This document shows, in pieces, positions 16,477 to 25,394 of a stretch of 64,000 bases of DNA. The stretch spans positions 1 through 64,000 of the forward strand of contig CAADGG010000078.1 of the NCBI GenBank assembly GCA_900696485.1, written 5' to 3'. The notes beneath the pieces are model-generated. The model saw nothing but the letters and a program-made list of their open reading frames with translations. It did not search any database and was not told the DNA's origin. Position 1 is the stretch's first letter; each line of letters opens with the position of its first letter. Position numbers and translations under genes: made by a program. This DNA comes from an uncultured Pseudomonadota bacterium (GTDB lineage: Bacteria; Myxococcota_A; UBA9160; PR03).

Positions 16477-17861
16477 CCGGCGGCCCCACCGTCGGCCTGG
16501 GCCGCGTCCTCGTCCGGCACCTGGAAGTGGGTCCGGTAGCGTGCGTAACGACGCCGCTCCACGTCGGCATCCAGCCCGAAGGGAGCGAGTGGGTAGCGGT
16601 GACGCCCGAAGCGATCCTGCGGATTCTCTTCGAGGAAGCGTTGCATCGCCCGCTCGGCCTCCGCGTCGAGAGGCGTGTCCATCCGCGCATACAGCAGACG
16701 CACGATCGCGATCGGATCGCGCAGTAGATCCCGATACTGGATATCGACGAAGCGATCGCCGGAAACGTTCTGACGAACGGCGATGCTGCGCCGCAGCGCC
16801 TCGGCCCAGCGAACGGCGACGTCGCGCCCGATCTCGAGCGGGTCCACGTCATCGCTGAAGGCGCCGCGCAACGTGGCGACCAGGCTGGCGAGCGAGGCGA
16901 GGATGCGCACCGGGTCGCGATGCGTCTGGACGATCAACGCATCGGGGTAGACGGCGAGCAGGTCGTCGAGGGCGAGCAGATGGGCAGGCGCCTTCAACAG
17001 CCAGCGGCGCCCCGGATGGCGCCATTGCAGTTGCTGCAGGAAGCGCCGGTGATCGGCGTACGCGAAGCGAAGATCCTGCTGATCGAGCCACGCCTGGTAG
17101 CTCGGCAAGCGATGCATCGCCACGAACCGATCGCTGGCGAAACTGTGCGCCAGGATCGCGATGCACTCCTCGGGGAGCCGGGCGCCGACGGCGTGGATAC
17201 GCTGGAACTGCGGCGCGAGGCGGTCGAGCTGCCGGATCCCGCGTGCGGCGCGCGCGATGCGGGCGTCCGTCGCGGCGCGCGCCCGTTGCGGCGGGGGCGA
17301 AGGGTGCAGGATCTCCCACGTGTGCGGCACGCGATGAGCGGGATCCTGGGCCAGCAGCCGGTGCAGCAGCGTCGTTCCGGTGCGCGGGAGTCCGACGATG
17401 AACACCGGGCGTTCGATCGCCTGTTCGGCGATCTCCGGGTGGCGCCGGCGATCCGCAACCAGCCGCAGCCGGTTCGAGAGCAGCGCCAAGGTGTCCGCAT
17501 GGGCGGCGATGCGTCCGACCGCGTGCAGCCGGGCCTCCGTCTCGTAGGATCGGAGCAGCCGCCGCAGGCCCTCGACGGAGAACCCATCGCCGAACTCCTC
17601 GAGGCCGGTCCTCCTCTGTGCCGCACGGATCAGTCGGGCCGGCGAGAAGTCGGGTCGATACAGGCCGCTGCGCAGGGCGAGTTCTCCGGCGCCGATGGCG
17701 GTACGGACCAGCAGGGATCGTCGCGGGCGGTGGCGGCGGGCGCCGCTGGCAGGTCGGAGCGGACGGCCTCCGGTCCCGGCTCCGTAGGTCGGGTGTGCAT
17801 GCGCCGGGTGGGCCGGCGGGGAAGCAGCAGGCTCGATGGATCTCCAGCGACGGATCCTCAC
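16473..17861 (-). CDS. Sulfotransferase family protein
   Basis: A 462-residue PAPS-dependent sulfotransferase of the Sulfotransfer_3 type. The 5'-phosphosulfate loop is V-F-I-V-G-L-P-R-T-G-T-T-L-L (153-166); the 3'-phosphate region around D-P-V-R-x-x-x-S-L (after about residue 310) is recognisable. GTG 17861 was chosen because AAGGAG lies 9 bases upstream; the first 50 residues are Arg/Pro-rich and may be non-native. Its TGA overlaps the start of the HpnL-like membrane gene, so sulfation of a lipid or membrane substrate is a fair guess. Confidence 0.8.
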   Translation of the reverse strand: MRIRRWRSIEPAASPPAHPAHAHPTYGAGTGGRPLRPASGARRHRPRRSLLVRTAIGAGELALRSGLYRPDFSPARLIRAAQRRTGLEEFGDGFSVEGLRRLLRSYETEARLHAVGRIAAHADTLALLSNRLRLVADRRRHPEIAEQAIERPVFIVGLPRTGTTLLHRLLAQDPAHRVPHTWEILHPSPPPQRARAATDARIARAARGIRQLDRLAPQFQRIHAVGARLPEECIAILAHSFASDRFVAMHRLPSYQAWLDQQDLRFAYADHRRFLQQLQWRHPGRRWLLKAPAHLLALDDLLAVYPDALIVQTHRDPVRILASLASLVATLRGAFSDDVDPLEIGRDVAVRWAEALRRSIAVRQNVSGDRFVDIQYRDLLRDPIAIVRLLYARMDTPLDAEAERAMQRFLEENPQDRFGRHRYPLAPFGLDADVERRRYARYRTHFQVPDEDAAQADGGAAG

Positions 17862-17990
17862 GGACTCGGTCTCCTTCGCGGCGGGTGCGGCGGCGCGAGA
17901 CGGGCAGAGCCCCGGCCGTCGGCCCCGCCGGAGAGCGTGCAGCCGCGGTCCGGAAGCGAGGATCGGACGACGAAGCGGCGCATGGGTCCG

Positions 17991-19109
17991 CTATCGGTCC
18001 GGCCGCGCCATCGACCTGCGGACCTCGTCGGGCGCCTCCCCGGCCGTGTCCGGGTCCGTCCCCGTGCGCGCCGCGTGTTCTTCGAGGCAGCGATAGAGGT
18101 CCGCGAAGATCTCGTCCCGATCGATGTCGATGGCTTCGAGCATGGGGTGGCGCTCGGCACCGTGCGTGATCCAGCGAAGCTCCGCGTCGAGCGAGGGGGT
18201 CGGAACGGTGTGGACACTGAACCAGGCCGGTTCGAGCAACCAGGCGATGTTGATCAGATCCCACAGGACCTTCGATTGCCCCAGCGCGTGGCCGCCGCGC
18301 GGATGTCGCTCGTAGAGTCCGTGGAGGTACTCCCCGAACGGCCCACGCCCCGCGACGTGCGCACGGATCTCGGCGCGTGACACGCGCAGTTCCTCGCCCA
18401 CGTAGTATCCGGGCAGATACACCAGCGGCACGCCCGACTCGAGCAGCACGCGGGCTGCCGGAACATCCTGCGCCAGGTTGTACGAGGCGTTGACGCCGGG
18501 CCAGAACGACGGATAGCCCGCCGTCCACACCACGACGATGCGTTCGACGAGGCCCGGGTCGAGCAGCAGCGCCGACGCGACGTTGGTCGCGCAGCCGATC
18601 GCCACGACGTAGAGCGGACGATCCTCCGTCGTGCGCGCCGCTTCGATCAGGAAGCGGGCGCCCGGGCTGTCGACCGGCACGTCCGGACTCGGCAGGTACC
18701 GATCGGCACCGGGCATCACGCGTCCGTCGCAGGCCACACCACAATCCCGCGCGAGTTCGAGGATCCGGACCAGTTCCGCGTGGGCGCGCTGCATCCCGTC
18801 GCGCGGATCGAAGGTCGGGATCCGAGTGACGTCGATTCCGGCGGCGCTGAGGCGACGCTCGAGACGCCGGGCGTCGAGTTCGGCGAGCGCTCGTCCGGAG
18901 GACAGCAGCTCCATCGAATAGCCATACGGAGAGGCGATCAGTCCGCGGAGTCGCAAACGGTCCGGGCGCAGCAGCGACCAGACGACGGCGAACTCGTCAT
19001 CGATCTCGTTGGTGGCATCGGTGTCGATCACCACATCGGCGATTCCGGACGGGGGAGCGAGGCGCGCCGCGCGTCGTGCCGGCGGGAGAGTCGGAAAGCG
19101 AGACGTCAC
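17991..19109 (-). CDS. Inosine-uridine-preferring nucleoside hydrolase family protein
   Basis: A 372-residue hydrolase that would cleave the N-glycosidic bond of ribonucleosides or a related substrate. The calcium-binding cluster D29-T-D31-A-T-N-E-I-D37-D38 replaces the more usual DxDxxxDD, a variant found in a divergent IUNH clade. The GTG start at 19109 overlaps the TGA of the upstream aminotransferase (GTGA), which settles the start over an upstream option. Nucleoside specificity is uncertain. Confidence 0.75.
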   Translation of the reverse strand: MTSRFPTLPPARRAARLAPPSGIADVVIDTDATNEIDDEFAVVWSLLRPDRLRLRGLIASPYGYSMELLSSGRALAELDARRLERRLSAAGIDVTRIPTFDPRDGMQRAHAELVRILELARDCGVACDGRVMPGADRYLPSPDVPVDSPGARFLIEAARTTEDRPLYVVAIGCATNVASALLLDPGLVERIVVVWTAGYPSFWPGVNASYNLAQDVPAARVLLESGVPLVYLPGYYVGEELRVSRAEIRAHVAGRGPFGEYLHGLYERHPRGGHALGQSKVLWDLINIAWLLEPAWFSVHTVPTPSLDAELRWITHGAERHPMLEAIDIDRDEIFADLYRCLEEHAARTGTDPDTAGEAPDEVRRSMARPDR

Positions 19110-20404
19110 GGGAGGAAACCGTAGCAGCGAGCCAACGCGGGCGAGAGGATCTCGAGCGCCCGATCGAAGACCGACGGCTCGGCGAGCAGCTGCAGGACCA
19201 GATGCGCGCAGGGGGTTCCGTCGGCCGTTCGCGACTCGAGATCGAACAGGGATCCCGGATGGACCCACACGCCGCGCTCCAGCAGCGACATCACCAGGGC
19301 GTCCTCGTCGCGGACGCCGGGCACGCGCAGGATCGCAGCCCAGCCGGCTTCGGCCGGAAGCAGCTCATGGGGTCCACCGGCCAGCACGGCGGCGAGACGG
19401 GTGCGATTGCCGGTGATGCGCGCGCGCAGCGCACCGGCGATGGCGGCACGCCGCGCCAGCAGCTCCGGTACGGCGGCCGCGAGCAGCGGCGAAACCGACA
19501 GGTACGCGTCGGCGATGAACTCGAGCCGTGCGAGCGCATCGTCCCGTTGCGCCGCCGGTCCGCCGACGGCGATCCAGCTGATCTTGAGCTGCGGCAGGGC
19601 CAGGCGTTTGGAGAGCCCACCGAGGACGAAATGCAAGGGTCCGGCGTCCGCCCCGACGAGCACGCCGGGCGACGCTTCGGCGCCGAAGGCGGAACCGGCG
19701 AACACCTCGTCCGAGACGATCGCCAGTCCCCGCTCGCAGGCCAGCGCGCGCAGCGCCGCGAGGTCTTCCGGATCGAGGAAGCTGCCGCTCGGGTGATGGG
19801 GATGGATGACGAGCAGCACGCGACTGTGCGGCTCGAGCGAGGCCGCGAGGGCGTCGAGGTCGACGCGCCAGCGCGCGCCCGTGCGAGGCTCGCGCAGCGG
19901 GTAGCGCGCCGTTTCGGCGCCTTCCAGCGCGGCCAGGTGCTCGAAGAGCGGATACCCCGGCGCCGGCACGTGCACGAGGTCTCCGGGATCGGCGAGCAGT
20001 CGAAACAGATGCGCGTAACCTTCGCTGGTCCCGGAAGTCAATACGACGTGTTCCGGAGCGACGGTGGCGCCGTCCTCCCGAAGCATCGCCGCGATCGCGA
20101 CCCGTGCAGGAGTCGGGCCGCACGGCTCCGGCAGGTAGCGGAGCGACTCGGTGTCGTCCGCGACGGCCGCCAACGTCGCGGAGAGCGCCGCGGCGGGTTC
20201 GCGGAGCGCGACGCGTGTCGGGTTCGAGTCCGCGAGATCGAGGAGCGGCCGTGGTCCGCGCCGCCGCTCGGCGAGGCGCATGGCAAGCCGGCTCGGCGTC
20301 AGATCCCACGCGGTCCGCCGGGACAGGGACGCCGCGCGCGCGGCCGTCGGCTTTCCGGCATCCCGATCCCGTCGGGTCGTTCCGCCGTTCGTGTCGCGAC
20401 TCAC
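19106..20404 (-). CDS. PLP-dependent aminotransferase (class I/II)
   Basis: A 432-residue fold-type I aminotransferase. The Schiff-base lysine is K266 in G-G-L-S-K-R-L-A-L-P-Q; S-G-T-S-E-G-Y (PLP phosphate region) and I-H-P-H-H-P-S-G (usually NPxNPTG) are present. The motif and the S-D-E-V-F-A-G-S block match the alanine/MalY-like group; the substrate is not clear. The start was set at GTG 20404, preceded by AAGGAAAGGA, rather than at an upstream codon whose extension is low-complexity. It is coupled to the nucleoside hydrolase by a GTGA overlap. Confidence 0.82.
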   Translation of the reverse strand: MSRDTNGGTTRRDRDAGKPTAARAASLSRRTAWDLTPSRLAMRLAERRRGPRPLLDLADSNPTRVALREPAAALSATLAAVADDTESLRYLPEPCGPTPARVAIAAMLREDGATVAPEHVVLTSGTSEGYAHLFRLLADPGDLVHVPAPGYPLFEHLAALEGAETARYPLREPRTGARWRVDLDALAASLEPHSRVLLVIHPHHPSGSFLDPEDLAALRALACERGLAIVSDEVFAGSAFGAEASPGVLVGADAGPLHFVLGGLSKRLALPQLKISWIAVGGPAAQRDDALARLEFIADAYLSVSPLLAAAVPELLARRAAIAGALRARITGNRTRLAAVLAGGPHELLPAEAGWAAILRVPGVRDEDALVMSLLERGVWVHPGSLFDLESRTADGTPCAHLVLQLLAEPSVFDRALEILSPALARCYGFLP

Positions 20405-20745
20405 GAGCGTCCTTTCCTTCGCTGCCAGCAGCGACCACCGGTTCGCGGCGAGATGCCCCCGGGGCGCAAAGCCGAGTTCCGCCGATTTGGTGATTCCTTC
20501 CGGATGGTGTACCCACTGGCCAAGAGTTCTCCTGGAAGACGCCGATTCCGGTCCTTTGTGGGCCCGATTCTCGTCCCCACGTGAGCCCTGCATCGCCCAC
20601 CCCGGAAGCACCGTGCTTCCTCGCGTCGCGGCGATGCCATCCAAGCTCGGGCTCTCTGCCGGAATCTCCGAATCAGGTCCTGAGTCGTATGGGCGATCCC
20701 GACTCGCAGCCACAGGGCGCGAACCGGGTCGCTTGGGAAGTTCGC
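20405..20745. other. Intergenic leader between divergent aminotransferase and RRM gene
   Basis: About 340 bases without a convincing gene. It holds both promoters; a TTG start with GGGAAG lies at its right edge. The 5' leader of the RRM gene could be long and structured, as for cold-inducible RNA-binding proteins, but I could not identify a specific riboswitch or hairpin. Confidence 0.4.
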
Positions 20746-21036
20746 TTGAATAACAAGATCTATGTCGGAAACCTCTCTTTCAACACCACCGAAGAGGAGC
20801 TGCGTCAGCTCTTCGAGCAGCACGGATCGGTGTCGAGCGTCAGCGTCATCACCGATCGCGAGACGGGCCGCCCGCGCGGCTTCGCCTTCGTCGAGATGGG
20901 CGACGGCGACAGCGCGGCGACCGCGATCTCGCGCCTCGATGGCCGCGAGTTCGGCGGCCGCGCCCTGCGGGTCAACGAAGCGGCCGCGCGCGGGGCGGGC
21001 GGCGGCGGTGGTGGCGGCGGCGGTTTCCGTCGCTAG
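20746..21036 (+). CDS. RRM-type single-stranded RNA-binding protein
   Basis: A 96-residue protein with one RNA-recognition motif: RNP2 I-Y-V-G-N-L (5-10) and RNP1 R-G-F-A-F-V-E-M, followed by a Gly-rich tail (about nine Gly) ending F-R-R. This is the usual layout of bacterial Rbp proteins that act as RNA chaperones in cold or stress. The TTG at 20746 gives the canonical N-terminus (x-N-N-K-I-Y-V-G-N) and has GGGAAG upstream; an ATG at 20689 would add 19 atypical residues. Confidence 0.88.
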   Translation: MNNKIYVGNLSFNTTEEELRQLFEQHGSVSSVSVITDRETGRPRGFAFVEMGDGDSAATAISRLDGREFGGRALRVNEAAARGAGGGGGGGGGFRR

Positions 21037-21159
21037 CAATCCGGTCTGGGGTCCGTTCCTGATCCGACAGGGTCGGGAACGGACCCGTTTCCGTCCGTCC
21101 GTCCACCCGTCTCCGTGTCCGGAACGCTCGTTCCCAGCCCGCCTCCCGGGGAGCCACCG

Positions 21160-21372
21160 ATGGCCAGCAAGCGACCGTCCGTCCTCAAGCGTGAACGCGA
21201 GAAGAAGCAGGCTGACCGCGCTGCGCAGAAGCGCGAGGAGCGCGCCCGTCGCGAAGCCGCTCGTGGTGAGACCAGCGACAATGCCGGCGCTCCCGTCGCC
21301 ACCTACGACGATCTCGAGAGCTACGGCATCGCCCGCCCCATGCACGACGACGACGACCGTGACACGCGCTGA
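21160..21372 (+). CDS. Small highly charged Lys/Arg-rich coiled-coil protein
   Basis: A 70-residue protein with a helical, strongly charged first half (L-K-R-E-R-E-K-K-Q-A-D-R-A-A-Q-K-R-E-E-R) and an acidic C-terminus (H-D-D-D-D-R-D). Similar small proteins occur next to RRM genes in proteobacteria, but no function is known. ATG at 21160. It lies 124 bases behind the RRM gene and could be co-transcribed; an RNA- or ribosome-associated role is only a guess. Confidence 0.6.
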   Translation: MASKRPSVLKREREKKQADRAAQKREERARREAARGETSDNAGAPVATYDDLESYGIARPMHDDDDRDTR

Positions 21373-21432
21373 CGGGAGCTGCCCACGCCGCCCTCGCGCC
21401 GCCGCGCTGATCCTCCCCCCCCGCCCCCGGCG

Positions 21433-21564
21433 GTGAAGCCGGCTGCGCGGCCCGCTTCCTCCGGGCATCGATTCGATCCGGATCTGCATTGCCGCGATTG
21501 CGGCATCACTTGGCAGGCGCATCGGGCACGCCCCAAGCCGTGTCCGCCTCGTCCACCCGGCTGA
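21433..21564 (+). CDS. Tiny cysteine-containing (zinc-ribbon-like) protein
   Basis: A 43-residue frame from GTG 21433 to TGA 21564. It contains C-R-D-C-G-I-T-W (20-27) and a third cysteine at P-C-P-P (about 38), with His residues between, as in small one-metal zinc ribbons. It is in line with the two preceding genes and the frame composition is protein-like, but no ribosome-binding site is obvious and coverage is too short to be sure. Confidence 0.35.
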   Translation: MKPAARPASSGHRFDPDLHCRDCGITWQAHRARPKPCPPRPPG

Positions 21565-21632
21565 GAGATCGCTCCGCCGCCGCACCAGAGCGGGACCCCG
21601 CGCGTCCCGCGACGCGCAGAGTCCCGACCCGC

Positions 21633-24600
21633 CTACGCGCGCAGGCGTCGCACCTGCCGCCGCGTCCAGCCGACCAATCCGAGCAGCGCGAACGTCTCGA
21701 TGCCGAGCAGGCCGCACCCCGAACCCGGAACGAGTTTGTAGGTGACCGTCTCCTGTGACTGGCAGCCCTCGGGGTTGAGGACGACGACCTCGTGGGTTCC
21801 AGGCCCGAGACCCTGCGGGATCCAGGCGAAGAACTCCCCCAAGAGCGTCGTCGTCGTCGCCGACAAGCCGCCGACCGTGACGATCAGGTTCGGACCGAAG
21901 CCGGTGCCGACGAGCTGGAAGCGCTGCCCCGACTTACCCGTGGCGGGTTGGATGCTCGTGAGGGCCGTGACCTCGCTCGCGATGCACTGCGCGTCGCAGA
22001 CGTCCCCGACGCCGTCGGCATCGGTGTCCGCCTGCCCCGCGTTCGTCTTCGCCGCGCAGTTGTCGCAGGCGTCGCCGACCAGGTCCGCATCGGCGTCGGG
22101 CTGGGCGGCATCCGGCACGTTGCGGCAGAGGTCGACGCCGTCGAGCACGCCATCGCCGTCGCGATCGATGCCCGCGCGCAGCCCCGCCCCGGGGGTCGCG
22201 CAGGTGTACGTGAGTTCCTGCCCTGTCGTCGTCGCCAGTCCGCGCAGCGCGGCGTCGCTGATGTTCGGGCCGCCATCGTCCGGGCGGAACGTGCCGGGCC
22301 CCGGCTCGTAGAGCCAGCCCTTCGTGACGCCACCGACGGTGCCCTTGACGACGAGGTCACACTCGTTGGCGCCGGCACCGAGGATCTGCGACACGAATGG
22401 CGTGCCGGCGCGCGTCCGCAGCAGGTCGATGCGCGGTCCGGCGACGGCGGCGTTGCTGCTCGTCAGGGTGACCTGCTGGCCGACCACCGGCGCCAGGTCC
22501 GTGTCGAATGCGAGCATGAACTGCTCCATGTCGCGGCGCACGCCGTTGCCCTTGGCGCCGGTCGGGAAGCCGGTGGTCGGTCCGAAGAGATTCGCTTCGT
22601 TGAACACGGTCGCCTGGAAGAACCGGAACGTGGTGTCGGTGCTGCCGTCGTGCAGGAACCCGAAGCCGCGGACCTGGTCGCCCTGATGCGGTGTGTTGAG
22701 CGCGTTGTTGAACGGAACGTCCGGCATGCCGAACATCCCGACCTTCTGATAGAGGTTGCGCAGATGCGCGATCTTGAGGATCTGCGGCTCGTTCTCGAAG
22801 CTCGCCTGGCCGTCGGCTCCGAAGAATCCCTGGGACGGATCGAGCCGATGGCAGCCCTCGCAGGTGAAGCCGCTCTCCAGCCCACCGAAATCGCTCCCGG
22901 TGCCGTCGGCGCGACGACCCGTGATCGTGCTGCCGCCGACCCCCGTTTGGCTCGGGCTGGGGCCGCCGGCCGTGAAGTTGTTGCCGAGATAGAAGTTCCG
23001 GCCGTTGGCCTGGGCGGGGGTCAGTGAGTTGTCGAGGTTCCGCACCGGGTTCGGCGGCAGCGTCAGCTGCAGCGCGAAATCGGCGAAGCTCTGCATGTCG
23101 CTGGCGCCGAGCAGCGCATCGCGGCCGACGAGACCCGGGAACGCGATGATGAAGTTCCGGAACGAGAGGTCCGAATCGAACGCATCCTGGCCGAAGAAGC
23201 CGTTCGAGCGATCTCCCCGCCAGTGCATCGCACCGCTGTTCACCGTGCCGCGCAGCGTCTGCGTCGTCATCGGGCCCTTCAGCGCGCTGAACTCGTTGAC
23301 GACGCCGGTTCCATTGATGTCGCCTGGGGCGGCGAAGCCCAGCCGGATCGGGATCGGATTGCTCGTCGCCGCATCATCCGGATTGCCGAGGTCCCAGGAG
23401 AGCTGGTCCATGTCGCCGAAGATGTGGCAGCTGCCGCACGCGGCCTCGCCGTTGCTCGACGTCTCGACGGCGTCGTACAGGAACGGCCGGCCGGCCACGA
23501 CCGCCGGGGGTTCCGGGTTGTGCAGCGCCACATGGAGCGTCTCGCTGGCGCTCCCGAGGTCGATGACCGAGACCGAGTTGTCGAAGCGCGTCAGCACGTA
23601 GAGGCGGTTGCGGAGTTCGTCGAGGACCAGGCCCCCGGGACCACCGCCGCTGACGGCCAGGTACTGCGCGCTCTGGACGGTCGGATCGAAGCTGTCGTTC
23701 TCGAGCGTGGCGGTTTCGAAGACTCCCACCTTCGCGGAGCCGAACGCGGCCACGTACAGCTTGCTGCCGTCCGCAGAGATCGCCATCTCGAGCGGCGTCG
23801 CGAGGCTGTGCTGGGCCGTGCCGGGCGGAGCCGGGAGGATCGAGTAGTCGATGTGCTTGTTCAGGTGGCGCGGCAGTACGTTCGCACCGTCGAGCACGGT
23901 GATCCGAGCGCGATGCAGGTCTCCCTGCACGGTGGCCGGGACGCCCGGCGGCTTCGAGCCTTGCTGCGTCACGAAGATGCCGGGACCTTCGAAGCGAACC
24001 TCGTTCCTCGCATCGGTATTCGCGACGTAGACTTTGCCGCTCACCGGGTTGACCGCCATGTTGAACAGGATCGTGCCGACGCCGGACCAGGAATTGGTCT
24101 GGGTGAGCGTCGCTGCATCGATCGCGAAGACGTCCTTGTCCGGCAGATCGAAGCGGACGACCTGGCTCCAGTCGCGACCGCGCTCGTCTTCCCACTTGCC
24201 GTTCGACGGGTTGAACTTGACGACGATGCTGACATCCGGTGCGGCATTGCCCAGGTGGTCCGTGCTCGGCGGCAGGGCGCCGCCAGGGCTCTGGAGCCCC
24301 TGGGAGTTGGTGCAGGAGGCGTTGAGGCCGCCGCTGCAGACGACGCCTTCGCTCACGACCGTCGTCTGGTTGCCCGATGCGAGGACGGCGGCATAGACGG
24401 TGCTGCCGTCCGGGCTCACCGTCAGCGCGCGCGGCGTGTCGCCGAACAGCGTCACAATCCGGAGCGGCACGCCGCCGACCGCAGTTCCGAGGTTGCCGGC
24501 GTCGAAGACCCAGACGTCGGCACGGCCGACGCCGGCCGTCGTGAGCAGGGGATCCCCGGCGCCGGGCACGCCGGCCAGCGAAGGATGGCTGCGGTGCTGG

Positions 24601-25025
24601 CCGCGGTGCGCCGTCGTCACGAACGCACGCTCGCCGCCGGGTCCGGCGAAGACGATGTCCCGCGGCTCGTCTCCGACTAGCAGCGTGCGCTTGACGCGCG
24701 CCGGGTTCGCGGCGACATCGACGATGCTGATGCTGTCGGACAGGTGGTTCACCACCCAGACTTCGCCATTGCCACGGGTCGCCACCGCGACCGGCTCGAG
24801 GCCCACCGGTACGGAGCCGGTCCTGGCGATGCCGCCCGCGCCGATCTGGAAGATCTCGAGCCGGCTGTCGGGCGTATTCGCGACGAACAGCCGCGTGCCG
24901 TCCGGCGACATCGCCAGCGGCCGGACCGGACCCGATTCGAAGGTGACGAAGTCGGCGGCGTGCGCCGGGGCCGCCAGCCACGCAGTGGCGACCAGGGCGA
25001 GAGCGAGCGATCGACGGGTGGACAT
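21633..25025 (-). CDS. Exported beta-propeller / di-haem cytochrome protein with TSP3, IPT and C-terminal sorting tail
   Basis: A 1130-residue secreted protein. Order: signal peptide (1-24, A-H-A-A-D), YVTN/SMP-30-like beta-propeller (about 25-500), a MauG-like region with two haem-c sites C530-G-S-C-H534 and C722-E-G-C-H726, two thrombospondin type-3 calcium repeats (D-R-D-G-D-G-V-L-D-G-V-D-L-C and D-T-D-A-D-G-V-G-D-V-C; about 970-1030), an IPT/TIG-like domain (1035-1095), then G-C-G-L-L-G-I-E, a hydrophobic helix and an Arg-rich end. That tail looks like a protein-sorting signal. It probably acts at the cell surface in electron transfer or peroxide/oxidation chemistry. ATG at 25025. Confidence 0.83.
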   Translation of the reverse strand: MSTRRSLALALVATAWLAAPAHAADFVTFESGPVRPLAMSPDGTRLFVANTPDSRLEIFQIGAGGIARTGSVPVGLEPVAVATRGNGEVWVVNHLSDSISIVDVAANPARVKRTLLVGDEPRDIVFAGPGGERAFVTTAHRGQHRSHPSLAGVPGAGDPLLTTAGVGRADVWVFDAGNLGTAVGGVPLRIVTLFGDTPRALTVSPDGSTVYAAVLASGNQTTVVSEGVVCSGGLNASCTNSQGLQSPGGALPPSTDHLGNAAPDVSIVVKFNPSNGKWEDERGRDWSQVVRFDLPDKDVFAIDAATLTQTNSWSGVGTILFNMAVNPVSGKVYVANTDARNEVRFEGPGIFVTQQGSKPPGVPATVQGDLHRARITVLDGANVLPRHLNKHIDYSILPAPPGTAQHSLATPLEMAISADGSKLYVAAFGSAKVGVFETATLENDSFDPTVQSAQYLAVSGGGPGGLVLDELRNRLYVLTRFDNSVSVIDLGSASETLHVALHNPEPPAVVAGRPFLYDAVETSSNGEAACGSCHIFGDMDQLSWDLGNPDDAATSNPIPIRLGFAAPGDINGTGVVNEFSALKGPMTTQTLRGTVNSGAMHWRGDRSNGFFGQDAFDSDLSFRNFIIAFPGLVGRDALLGASDMQSFADFALQLTLPPNPVRNLDNSLTPAQANGRNFYLGNNFTAGGPSPSQTGVGGSTITGRRADGTGSDFGGLESGFTCEGCHRLDPSQGFFGADGQASFENEPQILKIAHLRNLYQKVGMFGMPDVPFNNALNTPHQGDQVRGFGFLHDGSTDTTFRFFQATVFNEANLFGPTTGFPTGAKGNGVRRDMEQFMLAFDTDLAPVVGQQVTLTSSNAAVAGPRIDLLRTRAGTPFVSQILGAGANECDLVVKGTVGGVTKGWLYEPGPGTFRPDDGGPNISDAALRGLATTTGQELTYTCATPGAGLRAGIDRDGDGVLDGVDLCRNVPDAAQPDADADLVGDACDNCAAKTNAGQADTDADGVGDVCDAQCIASEVTALTSIQPATGKSGQRFQLVGTGFGPNLIVTVGGLSATTTTLLGEFFAWIPQGLGPGTHEVVVLNPEGCQSQETVTYKLVPGSGCGLLGIETFALLGLVGWTRRQVRRLRA

Positions 25026-25394
25026 CCGTGTTTTTCTCCCAAACAGAAGACGGGTCGGACAGGAAGGCGAGGTGAGACCGCCGCCGAGAGAGGGGCCCCG
25101 GGCTTCGGCTTTCGATCCGCGAGAGCCCGGACGAGAGCCCGGACGAAGTGGCCGGAGAGGCGCGAGCACCCGCCGCGCCGCGGCCCTGACCGATGGTTCA
25201 TCACAATGCCAGCAGGCCCGGGGCCGATGCAAGCAGATTCGATCCAGATGCGGGCGGATTCGCCCCCGACCGTGCTGTGGAGCGGGGCCGAGGAGCAGAG
25301 CGGAGTCGGCGCGACGCGCGAGATGATCCCGAGGGGCGGCTTGTCCTCCCTGCGGGGGGTGGCAGGCTTCGGCTTGGCCGATGCGCCGCGCCGG
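25026..25394. other. Gene-free stretch upstream of the cytochrome/propeller gene
   Basis: About 370 bases between the start of the exported cytochrome gene and the end of the CaiB gene, both on the minus strand. It includes a tandem 12-base duplication (GAGAGCCCGGAC, 25122-25145) and must hold the promoter of the cytochrome gene, but no clear -35/-10 pair is visible. I see no terminator hairpin for the upstream operon. Confidence 0.4.
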
